Positions 6,306-14,443 are shown, numbered from the stretch's first letter. The stretch is 33,355 bases of DNA from UBA5026 sp949065595 (GCA_949065595.1 CARSXK010000013.1:1-33355), one strand, 5' to 3'. Made by a program: numbers and translations. Notes: generated from the sequence alone by a model not told the origin.

Positions 6306-6311
6306 TATAAT
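6283..6311 (+). promoter_or_regulatory. Probable promoter of pduL
   Basis: ATGAAA at 6283-6288, 17 bases, then a perfect TATAAT at 6306-6311. The -35 overlaps the -10 of the divergent gerQ promoter, so the two polymerase forms cannot bind together. Confidence 0.5.
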
Positions 6312-6341
6312 TTATATAGGTAAAATAAAAGAGGTGTCAAT

Positions 6342-6926
6342 ATGAAGGTAAGTGTAGGGGTATCCGCACGTCATATCCATTTGACAGAGGAACATTTTAA
6401 AGCATTATTTGGAGAAAAGGCGTTATTACATGAGAAAAAACCGATTCATCAACCGGAACAATTTGCAGCAGAAGAAACTGTAACGATTCAAACTGAAAAA
6501 GCCCAGATCGACCATGTAAGAATTCTAGGACCACTTCGCTTTTGTACACAAGTGGAAATTTCTAAAACAGATGCCTATCAATTGGGAATTCATCCACCCA
6601 TTCGTGATTCAGGTGATTTGAAGGGAAGTGCTCCACTTACTATTGTTGGTCCAGTAGGGACTGTTGTGTTAGAAGAAGGTTGTATTATAGCAAGTCGCCA
6701 TATTCATATAACGCCCAAACAAATGGAACTGTATGGGTTAACAGGATATACAGAAGTCCATGTGCAAGTAATGGGTGAAAAAGGTGGAATATTAAGTCAT
6801 GTTCATTTGAAAGTTAGTGAAAAATCTTATTTTGAATTACATCTAGATACAGATGATGCGAATGCTTTTCAATTACAAAATGGCGATATTGTAACGATTT
6901 TAGAGGAGAATAGAGATGGTATTTAA
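6342..6926 (+). CDS. pduL: Phosphate propanoyltransferase / phosphotransacylase PduL
   Basis: 194 residues with the two-domain PduL pattern. VGVSARHIHLTEEHFKALFG gives the first metal-binding His cluster, LGPLRFCTQVEIS and GSAPLTIVGP follow, and IIASRHIHITPKQMELYGL gives the second His cluster, ending in FQLQNGDIV. PduL moves acyl groups between CoA and phosphate (acetyl-CoA or propanoyl-CoA), here probably as a housekeeping phosphotransacetylase in acetate/ATP formation, since no microcompartment genes are nearby. There is no N-terminal encapsulation extension. GAGGTG lies upstream of ATG 6342. It overlaps the next gene by 11 bases. Confidence 0.93.
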   Translation: MKVSVGVSARHIHLTEEHFKALFGEKALLHEKKPIHQPEQFAAEETVTIQTEKAQIDHVRILGPLRFCTQVEISKTDAYQLGIHPPIRDSGDLKGSAPLTIVGPVGTVVLEEGCIIASRHIHITPKQMELYGLTGYTEVHVQVMGEKGGILSHVHLKVSEKSYFELHLDTDDANAFQLQNGDIVTILEENRDGI

Positions 6927-7143
6927 AATATGTGATAGATGCAAAGGAACCAACTATAAAACATTAGTTCCAAAGCTAAAGGAAATGGGCCAAAATGTCC
7001 AAATCCAAATTGGATGTCAAAATTTTTGTGGCATTGGAAGAAGCAAAAGCTTTGTAATTGTAGACCATATCCCAATTATTGCTGAAAATGAAAAAGAATT
7101 AATAGAAAAAGTAAAAGCACATTTGGCAAGAAACGAAAAATAA
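6916..7143 (+). CDS. DUF1450 (YuzB-like) small protein
   Basis: 75 residues with cysteines at CDRCKG, GCQNFCGIGRSKSF and the tail IPIIAENEKELIEKVKAHL, like the DUF1450/YuzB family, which has a thioredoxin-like ferredoxin pattern (C...C...C.xC). Four cysteines suggest metal or Fe-S binding, but this is not proven. Translation is coupled to pduL by an 11-base overlap; GAGGAG inside pduL is its SD. Function unknown. Confidence 0.75.
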   Translation: MVFKICDRCKGTNYKTLVPKLKEMGQNVQIQIGCQNFCGIGRSKSFVIVDHIPIIAENEKELIEKVKAHLARNEK

Positions 7144-7211
7144 ATTAAGATAGGGAATGGAAAGTTAATGTCTATATAGAAGTGAATAAATAGAAAAAGG
7201 TGGAATTGTCA

Positions 7212-8063
7212 ATGATTTTATGTGCAAAAACATTTGAGAATATAAAAACAAAAAATTATAATTTTCCAATAGAAGATCAATTTTATGTGAATAATCATGA
7301 AATGATTGTAGCTGATGGAATTACAAGAGATCCGACTGGTGTTTCGAATCTAGAAGAGTATTCCTTTGAACTGTTAATGGAAAAATACCCAAGACCAAGC
7401 GGCGCAGAACTGGCAGCTCGTATGATAGTCGAAACCTTTGCGCATACAAAAGGGACGTTAAAAGAAAGACTAATAGAATGTAATCAGGCAGTTTTAAAGT
7501 TAAATCATATATATATTCAAAAATGTGACTATTTACAAAATGACTATTATGGAGCCGTTGCTTCCTGTGTGCAAATAAACGAAAATAAATTAGATTATGC
7601 CTATATTTGTGATTGTGGTATCATTGTATATAACCAAGCAGGAAAAATTAAATTTCAAACGGAGGATGACAAAGAGCAGTATAGTGATCCTTATATTCGT
7701 ACCATTGGGATACCTTGGCACTTACCAAAAGCAAGGGTGATTGTGCGAAGAGATTATAGAAATAATTTGAGTAATATAAAAGAGGGAAAATGTGTTTCGT
7801 ATGGTGCTTTGACGGGGGAAGAATCTGCCAGTTTCTTTATACAATGTGGACAATTAGAACTATCATTTGGTGATATTGTTGCTGTATATAGTGATGGCTT
7901 TACTCCTTTTTTAAAGGAACCACAGTTTATCACATTACTACAAAATTTTGAAATGAACACATTTGAAGAGTATATTGCAGTAAAATCATCCCAAGATCCA
8001 GAACAATATGGAAAAGAAAAAACAATTTTATTAATGAAAATAGATGGAGAATCAAATGTATGA
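7212..8063 (+). CDS. PP2C-like serine/threonine phosphatase family protein
   Basis: 283 residues with PP2C landmarks: IEDQFYV (first metal Asp), MIVADGITRDP (DG metal motif), YYGAVASCVQI, YAYICDCGIIVYN (GDSR-like, Asp kept) and GDIVAVYSDGFTPFL (SDG motif). The C-terminal DNxT motif reads KEKTILLMKI and lacks the usual aspartate, so metal binding or activity may be altered. The first 35 residues (MILCAKTFENIKTKNYNFP) contain no membrane segment; cytoplasmic. ATG 7212 is used, with AAAGGTGG upstream; GTG at 7200 lies in that SD. The end overlaps the next gene as ATGA. Substrate unknown; pairing with a nucleosidase-like gene suggests nucleotide signalling or repair, by inference only. Confidence 0.72.
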   Translation: MILCAKTFENIKTKNYNFPIEDQFYVNNHEMIVADGITRDPTGVSNLEEYSFELLMEKYPRPSGAELAARMIVETFAHTKGTLKERLIECNQAVLKLNHIYIQKCDYLQNDYYGAVASCVQINENKLDYAYICDCGIIVYNQAGKIKFQTEDDKEQYSDPYIRTIGIPWHLPKARVIVRRDYRNNLSNIKEGKCVSYGALTGEESASFFIQCGQLELSFGDIVAVYSDGFTPFLKEPQFITLLQNFEMNTFEEYIAVKSSQDPEQYGKEKTILLMKIDGESNV

Positions 8064-8770
8064 ATTATGAAAAAGTTATTTTAATACAAGGGGCTTTAGA
8101 TATTGAAATAGAATATATTATAGCTAACCTACAGGATGTGAAAACAAAATATATCGCTGGATATGAATTTTATGAGGGGCAAGTCAATCATAATAAAATT
8201 ATTGTATCAAAAACTTTAGTAGGAGCAATTTCTACTACCATTGCCACCTGTATTGGAATTATAAATTTCCATCCAAATATTGTGATTAATCAAGGAATTG
8301 CTGGAGCGTATCAAGAGGATTTACGTATAGGAGACATTGTTATAGGTGAAAAGTGTTGCAACATAAATGCGTATAAAACATCTACAAAAAAGAAAGGAGA
8401 GGGATTTAATCCATTAGAGTGGACTCCGAATAAGCGCGCATTAGATATTCAAAGTGCGAATCCAGAATTAGTTGAAACAATAGAAAGAGGCTTCAGAATA
8501 CATAGTAAGAAAAGAATATATAAGGGTATACTAGGCAGTGGGGATGCATCGAATAAAGAGTATGACCGTATCGTTTGGATACACGAAATATTTCATAATT
8601 TATGTGAGGATATGGAAAGTATTGGAACTTATACTGCGTGCAACAAGTGGGATATTCCATGCATTGGCATCCGAATAATATCAAATAATGAACTCATATC
8701 AGAAGAAATAAACAAGTCCATTGCATTAGAACTGCAAAAAGATTTAATGGAAATCATAAATACAATATAA
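8060..8770 (+). CDS. Nucleoside phosphorylase/MTA-SAH nucleosidase superfamily protein
   Basis: 236 residues with the PNP/UDP phosphorylase fold pattern: VILIQGALDIEIEYII (N-terminal strand and Glu), VINQGIAGAYQEDLRIGDIVIG (VxxxGxAGG...GD motif) and CEDMESIGTYTACNKWDIPCIGI (catalytic DMExxA-like motif), then RIISNNEL. In MTA/SAH nucleosidases the last block is normally ISD, with the Asp as general acid; here it is ISN. So hydrolysis of MTA/SAH is uncertain and another purine nucleoside or nucleotide may be the substrate. It is coupled to the PP2C-like gene by ATGA, which points to a shared role. A bidirectional hairpin terminator follows at 8831. Confidence 0.75.
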   Translation: MNYEKVILIQGALDIEIEYIIANLQDVKTKYIAGYEFYEGQVNHNKIIVSKTLVGAISTTIATCIGIINFHPNIVINQGIAGAYQEDLRIGDIVIGEKCCNINAYKTSTKKKGEGFNPLEWTPNKRALDIQSANPELVETIERGFRIHSKKRIYKGILGSGDASNKEYDRIVWIHEIFHNLCEDMESIGTYTACNKWDIPCIGIRIISNNELISEEINKSIALELQKDLMEIINTI

Positions 8771-8830
8771 AAATATATTTGATGTGGTAGCAATTAAATA
8801 TAGTTGAATGATTATTCTATATAGAAAAAG

Positions 8831-8869
8831 ACACTTGCAAGTTTCAAAAACAGGAATCAAGTGTTTTTA
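8831..8869. terminator. Bidirectional terminator
   Basis: ACACTTG (8831-8837) and CAAGTGT (8858-8864) pair around a 20-base loop; T-runs follow on both strands (TTTTT on plus, CTTTTTC on minus). On plus it can end the PP2C-nucleosidase operon; on minus it can end transcripts coming from the small ORF at 9050-9133 or from the PBP gene. Confidence 0.6.
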
Positions 8870-8919
8870 ATAAAGTTCTATAATAAACCTTTTTTTTGTA
8901 AAAATTTCAAATTGAAGAC

Positions 8920-8948
8920 TTGCACCAAACAGAAAAATCTAGTCTAAT
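8920..8948 (+). promoter_or_regulatory. Promoter of a candidate small RNA
   Basis: TTGCAC (8920-8925), 17 bases, TCTAAT (8943-8948). There is no plausible ORF downstream on this strand before the terminator at 9034-9074, so the product is likely non-coding. Confidence 0.45.
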
Positions 8949-8954
8949 ATATAC

Positions 8955-9074
8955 AGATGGAAGAAATTTGATACAATCAAAAAGAGATACGTATAACTTT
9001 CGTGTGTTAAGCGTTGTCTCTATTTATTGATACAGAAAACGCTATTGACTTAGTTGCCAAGCGTTTTCTTTTTA
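8955..9074 (+). ncRNA. Candidate antisense/small RNA with its own terminator
   Basis: From the predicted start near 8955 to the T-run at about 9074. It holds a small hairpin TTTGAT/ATCAAA and ends in a strong intrinsic terminator: AGAAAACGCT (9034-9043) with AGCGTTTTCT (9060-9069), then TTTTT. AGCGTT also occurs at 9010-9015, so AACGCT has two possible partners. The RNA is antisense to the last bases of the small minus-strand ORF 9050-9133 and to its probable 3' region. Prediction only; expression has not been seen. Confidence 0.45.
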
Positions 9075-9133
9075 GTCTTTGTTTTGGAACCTAAAAACAA
9101 AATTAGAATCACTAACATTACTAAATATTCCAT
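9050..9133 (-). CDS. Putative 27-residue membrane peptide (type I toxin-like)
   Basis: The minus-strand ATG at 9133 opens 27 codons: hydrophobic MEYLVMLVILILFLG, then a basic tail (SKTKTKKKTLGN). One membrane helix plus a Lys-rich tail is the usual shape of small type I toxins and related membrane peptides in Firmicutes. A GGGTG stretch seven bases upstream is a weak SD. It starts 20 bases after the PBP stop, so it could be co-transcribed or made from its own promoter inside pbp. The candidate antisense RNA at 8955-9074 overlaps its 3' end. So short an ORF can occur by chance; confidence is low. Confidence 0.3.
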   Translation of the reverse strand: MEYLVMLVILILFLGSKTKTKKKTLGN

Positions 9134-9153
9134 AAATACACCCACACATGATC

Positions 9154-11109
9154 TTATTGCCCATTCATTTCCGCAAAAGCGGCTTCCAAATCATTGTCTT
9201 CTGCAAGGGGTTGTGTTCCTTTGATATAATAAAATATCTTTTTATTTTTTGTATCTGTTGTTGCAGGTTTTCCACTGATTGGATCTACCAAGACACCTAC
9301 GACATTAGAAGGCGTTTTGTACCAGTTATTTTCTTTTTCTCTTAAATAACTTTCCATCGTATCTGCCCATGCATTTTTCATAAGCGTTCCATCACTAACT
9401 TCAGTTTCTTTATTGTCATCATATCCAACCCACATCCCTAAAATAACATCTTTATTATATCCAAATATCAAATGATCGGTATTGGTAGTTCCTGTTTTCA
9501 CCGCATAAGTTTTGGTTAGCTTCGGTGCGATATTAATACAAGTCGGATAATTATAATCAATCAATTCTTTCGCATAAGAATTGGCAAGTAATTCATTTAA
9601 AATATAAACAGTACTTTTGTTTAAAATGGTTTCTTTTTTTTCTTTATATTCATATAATACATTTCCATTCATATCTTCTACTCGGCGGATAAAATGGGGT
9701 TCTATTTTATAACCCTCATTTGCAAAAGAGGCATATCCTTTCATCATGTCCAAGATATTGATTTCCTCTGTCCCCAAAGCCAGTGATGGAATGGCTTCCA
9801 AATCAGAAGCAATCCCAAGTCTAGAAGCAAATTCCACTAGTCCCTCTTCTCCTAAAAAAAGATGAGTTTTGACTGCATATATATTATCAGAATAGGCAAT
9901 CGCAGCTGCCATACTAATTGGTTTATTTCCATAAGTTTCTGCATAATTTTGAGGGCTATAAGTTTTATTTTCTGAAAAGGTAAAAGTGGTTTTTTCACTG
10001 GTAAAAGTAGTGGACGCTGTAAAACCACTTTCCAAAGCCGTATAATATAAAAACGGCTTCATTGTAGAACCTACTTGTCTTTCGGAACTGGTCACACGAT
10101 TGAATTGACTCTTATTATAGTCTCTTCCTCCTGCAATCGCAAGAATATTTCCATTATTTGGATCCATCATAACAGACGCCACTTGTAAATCTGGTTTACT
10201 TTCTAAATTTTTCGCAATACTTTCATTCAAATCTTTTTGTGCTTCCATATCCAAATTGGTATAAATTTTAAGTCCACCTGTTTCTAAAAAGGAACTAGGA
10301 ATGGTTCTAATTTCTTTCAATTCTTTCATGACAGCATCCTGATAATACATAAGGGTGGGGATATCCTCATTTTCCTTTTTCCCAATATAGGTAAGCTCTA
10401 TTTCAAATGCTTCTTTTTTTTCCTCTTCAGTGATATAGTTGTTATTGACCATCGCTTGTAAAATAATATTTTGTCTACTTTTGGCTTTCTCTTCATTGGC
10501 AATCGGTGAATAATGGGAAGGGGACTTTGGAATACCTGCTAAAATAGATGCTTCTGCAAGTGTTAAGTCCTTTGCACTTTTCCCAAAATAATACTTACTT
10601 GCATTTTCAATTCCAAAGATACCACCATAGTTAATGGTATTTAAGTAACCCTCTAAAATTTCATCCTTACTGTAATGTGCTTCCAATCGCATTGTCAAAA
10701 AAGCTTCCTCAATTTTTCGGTACCACGTTTTATCAAAATCTAAAAAAAGATTTTTGGCATATTGTTGGGTAATGGTAGACGCACCTTGCAGGCGTTTGCC
10801 ACTTGAAATATTAATCATCATGGCTTTCGCAATCCTTAAAATATCAAATCCTTGATGTTTGTAAAAATTTTTATCTTCCACCGCAATGGTTGCTTCGATG
10901 ATATAATCTGACATTTGGTCTAAACTAACCCAATCCTTATTGGTTCCACTGTATAAATTATTATCTTTATCATATAAATAAAATTGATTGGCAGAATGAA
11001 TCGGCAACTTACTCGATAATTTCGCATAAGCAAAAAGTCCAATATAAATAGTACATAAAAAAAGACAGATGAAACCCAATACTTTAAGTGTTTTTTTGAT
11101 ACGCTTCAT
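9154..11109 (-). CDS. Class A penicillin-binding protein (PBP1A-type)
   Basis: 651 residues. An N-terminal membrane anchor (VLGFICLFLCTIYIGLFAYA) is followed by a GT51 glycosyltransferase domain with catalytic Glu near residue 78 (VEDKNFYKHQG), GASTITQQYAKN and RKIEEAFLTMRLE. The transpeptidase domain has the Ser-x-x-Lys at about 348 (GSTMKPF), SDN at about 407 and KTGT at about 538. It polymerises and cross-links peptidoglycan at the outer face of the membrane. No PASTA domain is present. The start is ATG 11109 because AGAGGTGA lies five bases upstream; the GTG at 11118 falls inside it. Its gene name (ponA/pbpF-like) cannot be fixed from sequence alone. Confidence 0.95.
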   Translation of the reverse strand: MKRIKKTLKVLGFICLFLCTIYIGLFAYAKLSSKLPIHSANQFYLYDKDNNLYSGTNKDWVSLDQMSDYIIEATIAVEDKNFYKHQGFDILRIAKAMMINISSGKRLQGASTITQQYAKNLFLDFDKTWYRKIEEAFLTMRLEAHYSKDEILEGYLNTINYGGIFGIENASKYYFGKSAKDLTLAEASILAGIPKSPSHYSPIANEEKAKSRQNIILQAMVNNNYITEEEKKEAFEIELTYIGKKENEDIPTLMYYQDAVMKELKEIRTIPSSFLETGGLKIYTNLDMEAQKDLNESIAKNLESKPDLQVASVMMDPNNGNILAIAGGRDYNKSQFNRVTSSERQVGSTMKPFLYYTALESGFTASTTFTSEKTTFTFSENKTYSPQNYAETYGNKPISMAAAIAYSDNIYAVKTHLFLGEEGLVEFASRLGIASDLEAIPSLALGTEEINILDMMKGYASFANEGYKIEPHFIRRVEDMNGNVLYEYKEKKETILNKSTVYILNELLANSYAKELIDYNYPTCINIAPKLTKTYAVKTGTTNTDHLIFGYNKDVILGMWVGYDDNKETEVSDGTLMKNAWADTMESYLREKENNWYKTPSNVVGVLVDPISGKPATTDTKNKKIFYYIKGTQPLAEDNDLEAAFAEMNGQ

Positions 11110-11292
11110 TTTGTTCACCTCTAATTTTAGTATTCTAAAAAAAAGAAAATTTATAACAAAAATATGGAAAAATTTGCAAATTTATTTTGTAAAATAAACA
11201 AAAAAGAATGACAAATAAAAAAAGAAAAAAATATAGTGCATTTAGAGAATAAGTATGTTATAATGACTAACGAAATGGAAAAGAGGGATTCC

Positions 11293-11673
11293 ATGGCCAA
11301 AATAAACATTCATGCGCTTTTAAAAAACCAGACAGAAAATATAGAACATAGGATAGAAACCACAGGAATTCGAAATGGAAATCAAATTGTTTATCAAGAC
11401 AAAGAAATACAAATGGTTCTTAAAATAATGGAAAACGAAATTCGCATGAAACGTAAGCAACAAGAAGATTGTTTCGCGTGCTGTTTTATCCCCTCTTTGA
11501 CAACCGATGGAATTTATGATATAAAGAGTGTCAATATGAGCTTTCCTATTCGAGTCTATACAAAGAAGCTACAGATAGAAGGAAACAAAATAGTCTTGGA
11601 ATATGAGATGACATTTAGTAATGAGCCACCGAAAGAATTCTATTATCAGTTAATATATGAGGTGATACCATGA
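11293..11673 (+). CDS. DUF1934 family protein (YwiB-like)
   Basis: 126 residues forming a lipocalin-like beta-barrel pattern (INIHALLKNQ, ENIEHRIETTGIRNGNQIVY, KSVNMSFPIRVYTKKLQI, IVLEYEMTF). Such DUF1934 proteins lie directly before argS in Bacillus (ywiB) and many relatives, as here. ATG 11293 is chosen because AGAGGG sits about seven bases upstream; the longer frame starts before the -10 box. TATAAT at 11259-11264 with a weak -35 probably drives this gene, argS and rpoE. The stop overlaps argS as ATGA. Function unknown. Confidence 0.8.
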   Translation: MAKINIHALLKNQTENIEHRIETTGIRNGNQIVYQDKEIQMVLKIMENEIRMKRKQQEDCFACCFIPSLTTDGIYDIKSVNMSFPIRVYTKKLQIEGNKIVLEYEMTFSNEPPKEFYYQLIYEVIP

Positions 11674-13361
11674 TAACAAAACAATTAGAACAATTTTTAG
11701 AAGAACAAATTCAACCATTGGGCTACCATGAAAAGGTAAGAGTAATTGTATCCAATCGCAAAGAATTATGTGATTATCAGTGTGATGATTGTTTCCGCCT
11801 TGCGAAAATATACAAGAAAAGTCCGATTGAAATTGGAACAGAAATTGTTGCTTGTCTTCAAAAAAGTCCCAAATGTCAGGATTATTTTAAAGAAGTTACC
11901 TTTGCCAATCCTGGTTTTATTAATATGACGTTAAGTGATGCATTCATCAGCCAACAAATCAATCGAATGATGCAGGAAGAAAAATTTGGAATGGAAATGC
12001 CTTCTCGGATAGATACTTATGTACTCGACTATGGGGGCGCTAATATCGCAAAACCTCTTCATGTCGGGCATGTAAGACCTGCCATTGTAGGAGAATCGAT
12101 GAAACGCATCATTGCTTATATGGGACATAGGACCATTAGTGATGTGCATTTAGGTGATTATGGATTACCAATTGGTCAAGTTATTTATGGTGCTTTACAA
12201 GATAACAAACAGGTAGAAGACATTACTTTGGAATATTTAGACAACATTTATCCGAAAATGAGCAGTCTTTGTAAAGAGAATGAAGCAATAAAAATAGAAT
12301 GTGCCAATATTACCAAAGCCTTACAAGATGGAAGTTCGGAATATCAAGCATTGTTTCAAAAAATCAAAGAAGTCTCTGGAAACGATTGCAAGCGTATTTA
12401 TGATTATCTAGGAGTATCCTTTGATTTATGGAAAGGGGAAAGTGATAGCTATCCTTATATTCCTGCTACTACAGAGGTACTCAAACACATTATAGAGCAA
12501 AGTGAAGGTGCTAAAATTATACCAGTCAGTGAACCAACAGACGCAAAAGAATTACCTCCTTTGATTTATCAAAAAAGCAATGGAGCTTATTTATATGCAA
12601 CGACTGATTTGGCAACAATTTACGAAAGAATGGAAACATACCATCCCAATTATATCTTATATGTTACGGATAGTCGCCAATCGTTACATTTTGAACAAGT
12701 ATTTAGAGCTTGCCGTAAAAGTGGACTTACAAAAGATACTAAACTAGAATTTTTAGGACTTGGAACCATCAATGGAACAGATGGAAAGCCATTTAAGACA
12801 AGAAGTGGAACTGCTCCTAAATTAGATGATTTATTTGCACAAATAAAAGGTATTTTCTTAAGCCAAAAAGAAGATAATAAAGATATGCAAGAGTCGGATA
12901 TTGATAAAATTGTTAATGCAATTTTAAAATTTGCAGATTTGCAGAACAACCGTGAAAGAGATTATATCTTTGATATTGGTAAATTCTCAAGTGTGGTTGG
13001 TAAAACAGGACCATATATTTTATATACTTATTTAAGAATTCAGAAAGTATTAGAAAATATGTCTTTTGATCATCAAATAAGTGAACAAATTTATAATAGC
13101 GATGACCGTAAGTTACGGTTACAGTTATTGGAATTAGAATCGGCTTTACAAAGTGCTTTTAGCGAAAGATTGCCAAGCCTTTTAGTGGATTATATCTATA
13201 CATTGTCCTTACTTGCCAATACATTTTATCAAAATAACCGTATTCAAGGACTTACAGATATGCAACAAAAAAATGATTGGTTATCCCTTTTCAACTTAAC
13301 CAAAAATATATTAAAAGAATTGTTGTATTTAATTGCAATTGACATTCCACAATTTATGTAA
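11670..13361 (+). CDS. argS: Arginyl-tRNA synthetase
   Basis: 563 residues, the normal length for class I ArgRS. Visible: an N-terminal additional domain, the HIGH-type motif in DYGGANIAKPLHVGHVRPAI, HLGDYGLPIGQVI, the ELPPLIYQKSNGAYLYATTD block, GLGTINGTDGKPFKTRSG (in place of KMSK, as in many ArgRS) and the anticodon-binding helical domain ending PQFM. It charges tRNA-Arg with arginine. Translation is coupled to the DUF1934 gene (ATGA), with GAGGTGA upstream of ATG 11670. Confidence 0.97.
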   Translation: MITKQLEQFLEEQIQPLGYHEKVRVIVSNRKELCDYQCDDCFRLAKIYKKSPIEIGTEIVACLQKSPKCQDYFKEVTFANPGFINMTLSDAFISQQINRMMQEEKFGMEMPSRIDTYVLDYGGANIAKPLHVGHVRPAIVGESMKRIIAYMGHRTISDVHLGDYGLPIGQVIYGALQDNKQVEDITLEYLDNIYPKMSSLCKENEAIKIECANITKALQDGSSEYQALFQKIKEVSGNDCKRIYDYLGVSFDLWKGESDSYPYIPATTEVLKHIIEQSEGAKIIPVSEPTDAKELPPLIYQKSNGAYLYATTDLATIYERMETYHPNYILYVTDSRQSLHFEQVFRACRKSGLTKDTKLEFLGLGTINGTDGKPFKTRSGTAPKLDDLFAQIKGIFLSQKEDNKDMQESDIDKIVNAILKFADLQNNRERDYIFDIGKFSSVVGKTGPYILYTYLRIQKVLENMSFDHQISEQIYNSDDRKLRLQLLELESALQSAFSERLPSLLVDYIYTLSLLANTFYQNNRIQGLTDMQQKNDWLSLFNLTKNILKELLYLIAIDIPQFM

Positions 13362-13413
13362 AATATTTTGATTTCATGCATAGTATGATATGAAAACAGT
13401 AGGAGGAAATTTT

Positions 13414-13839
13414 ATGAAATTAAATGATATGCCAATAGAAGAAATTGAACTATTATCTTATACAGATTTAACTTATCTATTATTAAAAGAAAATGGAAAA
13501 TCTATGAATACCCCTAGTATATTTAAAGAAATTTGTAAATTACTGGGATATAGTGATGAAGAATATGCTGCTAAAATAGGGGACTATTATACCTCTCTTA
13601 CCATTGATAAACGATTTGTTTTGTTAGAAAACAATGAATGGGATATTCGTGATCGTCATTCGGTTGAACTGGTTATGGATGAAGAAGACGAAACAGAAGA
13701 AGTAGAAGAGACAGAAGAGGAAGAAGAAGCGATAGAGGAATCAGAAGAAGAGGACATGGATGAAGTGATTGATGATGAAATAGATGACGATGATATGGAG
13801 GAACTTTCTATTGTGTCAGATGAGGAAGAGGAAGAATAA
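13414..13839 (+). CDS. rpoE: RNA polymerase delta subunit RpoE
   Basis: 141 residues. A folded N-terminal HARE-HTH-like domain (SYTDLTYLLLKENGKSMNTP, FKEICKLLGYSDEEYAAKIG, FVLLENNEWDIRD) is followed by a tail of almost only Asp/Glu, the known layout of delta. Delta helps RNA polymerase release DNA and recycle, and sharpens promoter choice. ATG 13414 follows AGGAGG; the upstream in-frame start at 13390 is inside the leader. It lies 52 bases after argS with no terminator between, so co-transcription is likely. Confidence 0.93.
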   Translation: MKLNDMPIEEIELLSYTDLTYLLLKENGKSMNTPSIFKEICKLLGYSDEEYAAKIGDYYTSLTIDKRFVLLENNEWDIRDRHSVELVMDEEDETEEVEETEEEEEAIEESEEEDMDEVIDDEIDDDDMEELSIVSDEEEEE

Positions 13840-13854
13840 ATTTTCTTCTTTTTC
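13831..13854 (+). terminator. Terminator of the argS-rpoE operon
   Basis: GAAGAA (13831-13836) with TTCTTC (13843-13848), loop TAAATT that includes the rpoE stop, then TTTTTC. The 5' arm is part of the acidic-tail codons of rpoE. Confidence 0.65.
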
Positions 13855-13856
13855 TA

Positions 13857-13885
13857 TTGACACAAAACAAATGTTCGCTTATAAT
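13857..13885 (+). promoter_or_regulatory. Consensus promoter of the HAD-like gene
   Basis: TTGACA (13857-13862), 17 bases, TATAAT (13880-13885): a perfect vegetative promoter, directly after the rpoE terminator. The predicted start near 13892 coincides with the AAGGTGA ribosome binding site, so the leader is only about a dozen bases. Confidence 0.85.
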
Positions 13886-13903
13886 GAATTTAAGGTGATG
13901 GAT

Positions 13904-14404
13904 ATGAAACAGTTATATATTGATTTTGATGGTGTTATTTTAGATACAATTACCTATCCATATGAGTATGTAGAAAAAAAGTTAGGTTTAGAAATTAACT
14001 CTGAAAATATGAGTAAATTTTATAGTGAGTTGGATTGGAAATCTTTTTTGAAAAAAGTACCAGTCATCAATAATAGTATCGAATGCATTCAAAAAATTAT
14101 TGAAAGTCATCTTTTTGAAGTGAGTATTTTAACACATGTTACTACATTGGATGAGGCAATTGAAAAAGTAAAATATATCAGAAGATACTTTAAAGATATT
14201 ACGATTATTCCTGTACCTAGAAAAATTAGTAAAACCAAAATGGTTCATACAAAGGGCGCTATTTTAATTGATGATTTTGTAGGTAATTTAAAAGAATGGA
14301 CAGAAGAAGGTGGAATCGGAGTTCGTTTTTCTCCTAAATTAAGTAGTAAAGGATATCCAGTTATTGATTGTTTGGATCAAATCTTAAATTTAGAATTTGT
14401 GTAA
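13904..14404 (+). CDS. HAD-like superfamily protein
   Basis: 166 residues. LYIDFDGVILDTIT gives HAD motif I (DxDGxxxDT). FEVSILTHVT is motif II-like (Thr after hydrophobic strand), and GAILIDDFVGNLKEW is motif IV (DD) followed by a GIGVRFS strand. It is short, with a small cap. Likely a Mg-dependent phosphatase or nucleotidase of the 5'(3')-deoxyribonucleotidase-like type, substrate unknown. ATG 13904 has GGTGA five bases upstream; ATG 13898 is too close to the SD, and the upstream part of the frame overlaps rpoE and precedes the promoter. Confidence 0.7.
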   Translation: MKQLYIDFDGVILDTITYPYEYVEKKLGLEINSENMSKFYSELDWKSFLKKVPVINNSIECIQKIIESHLFEVSILTHVTTLDEAIEKVKYIRRYFKDITIIPVPRKISKTKMVHTKGAILIDDFVGNLKEWTEEGGIGVRFSPKLSSKGYPVIDCLDQILNLEFV

Positions 14405-14407
14405 AAT

Positions 14408-14435
14408 TTGACAAGATTGCATTTTCTGCTATAAT
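14408..14435 (+). promoter_or_regulatory. Consensus promoter of structured leader RNA copy 2
   Basis: TTGACA (14408-14413), 16 bases, TATAAT (14430-14435). Predicted start near 14442, two bases before the first paired base of the RNA at 14444. The arrangement matches that of copy 1. Confidence 0.85.
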
Positions 14436-14443
14436 AGGCAACA

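Noticed and set aside
9148..9345. Plus-strand ORF opposite the PBP gene
   Set aside because: It is the antisense shadow of a well-supported PBP coding region and has no SD.
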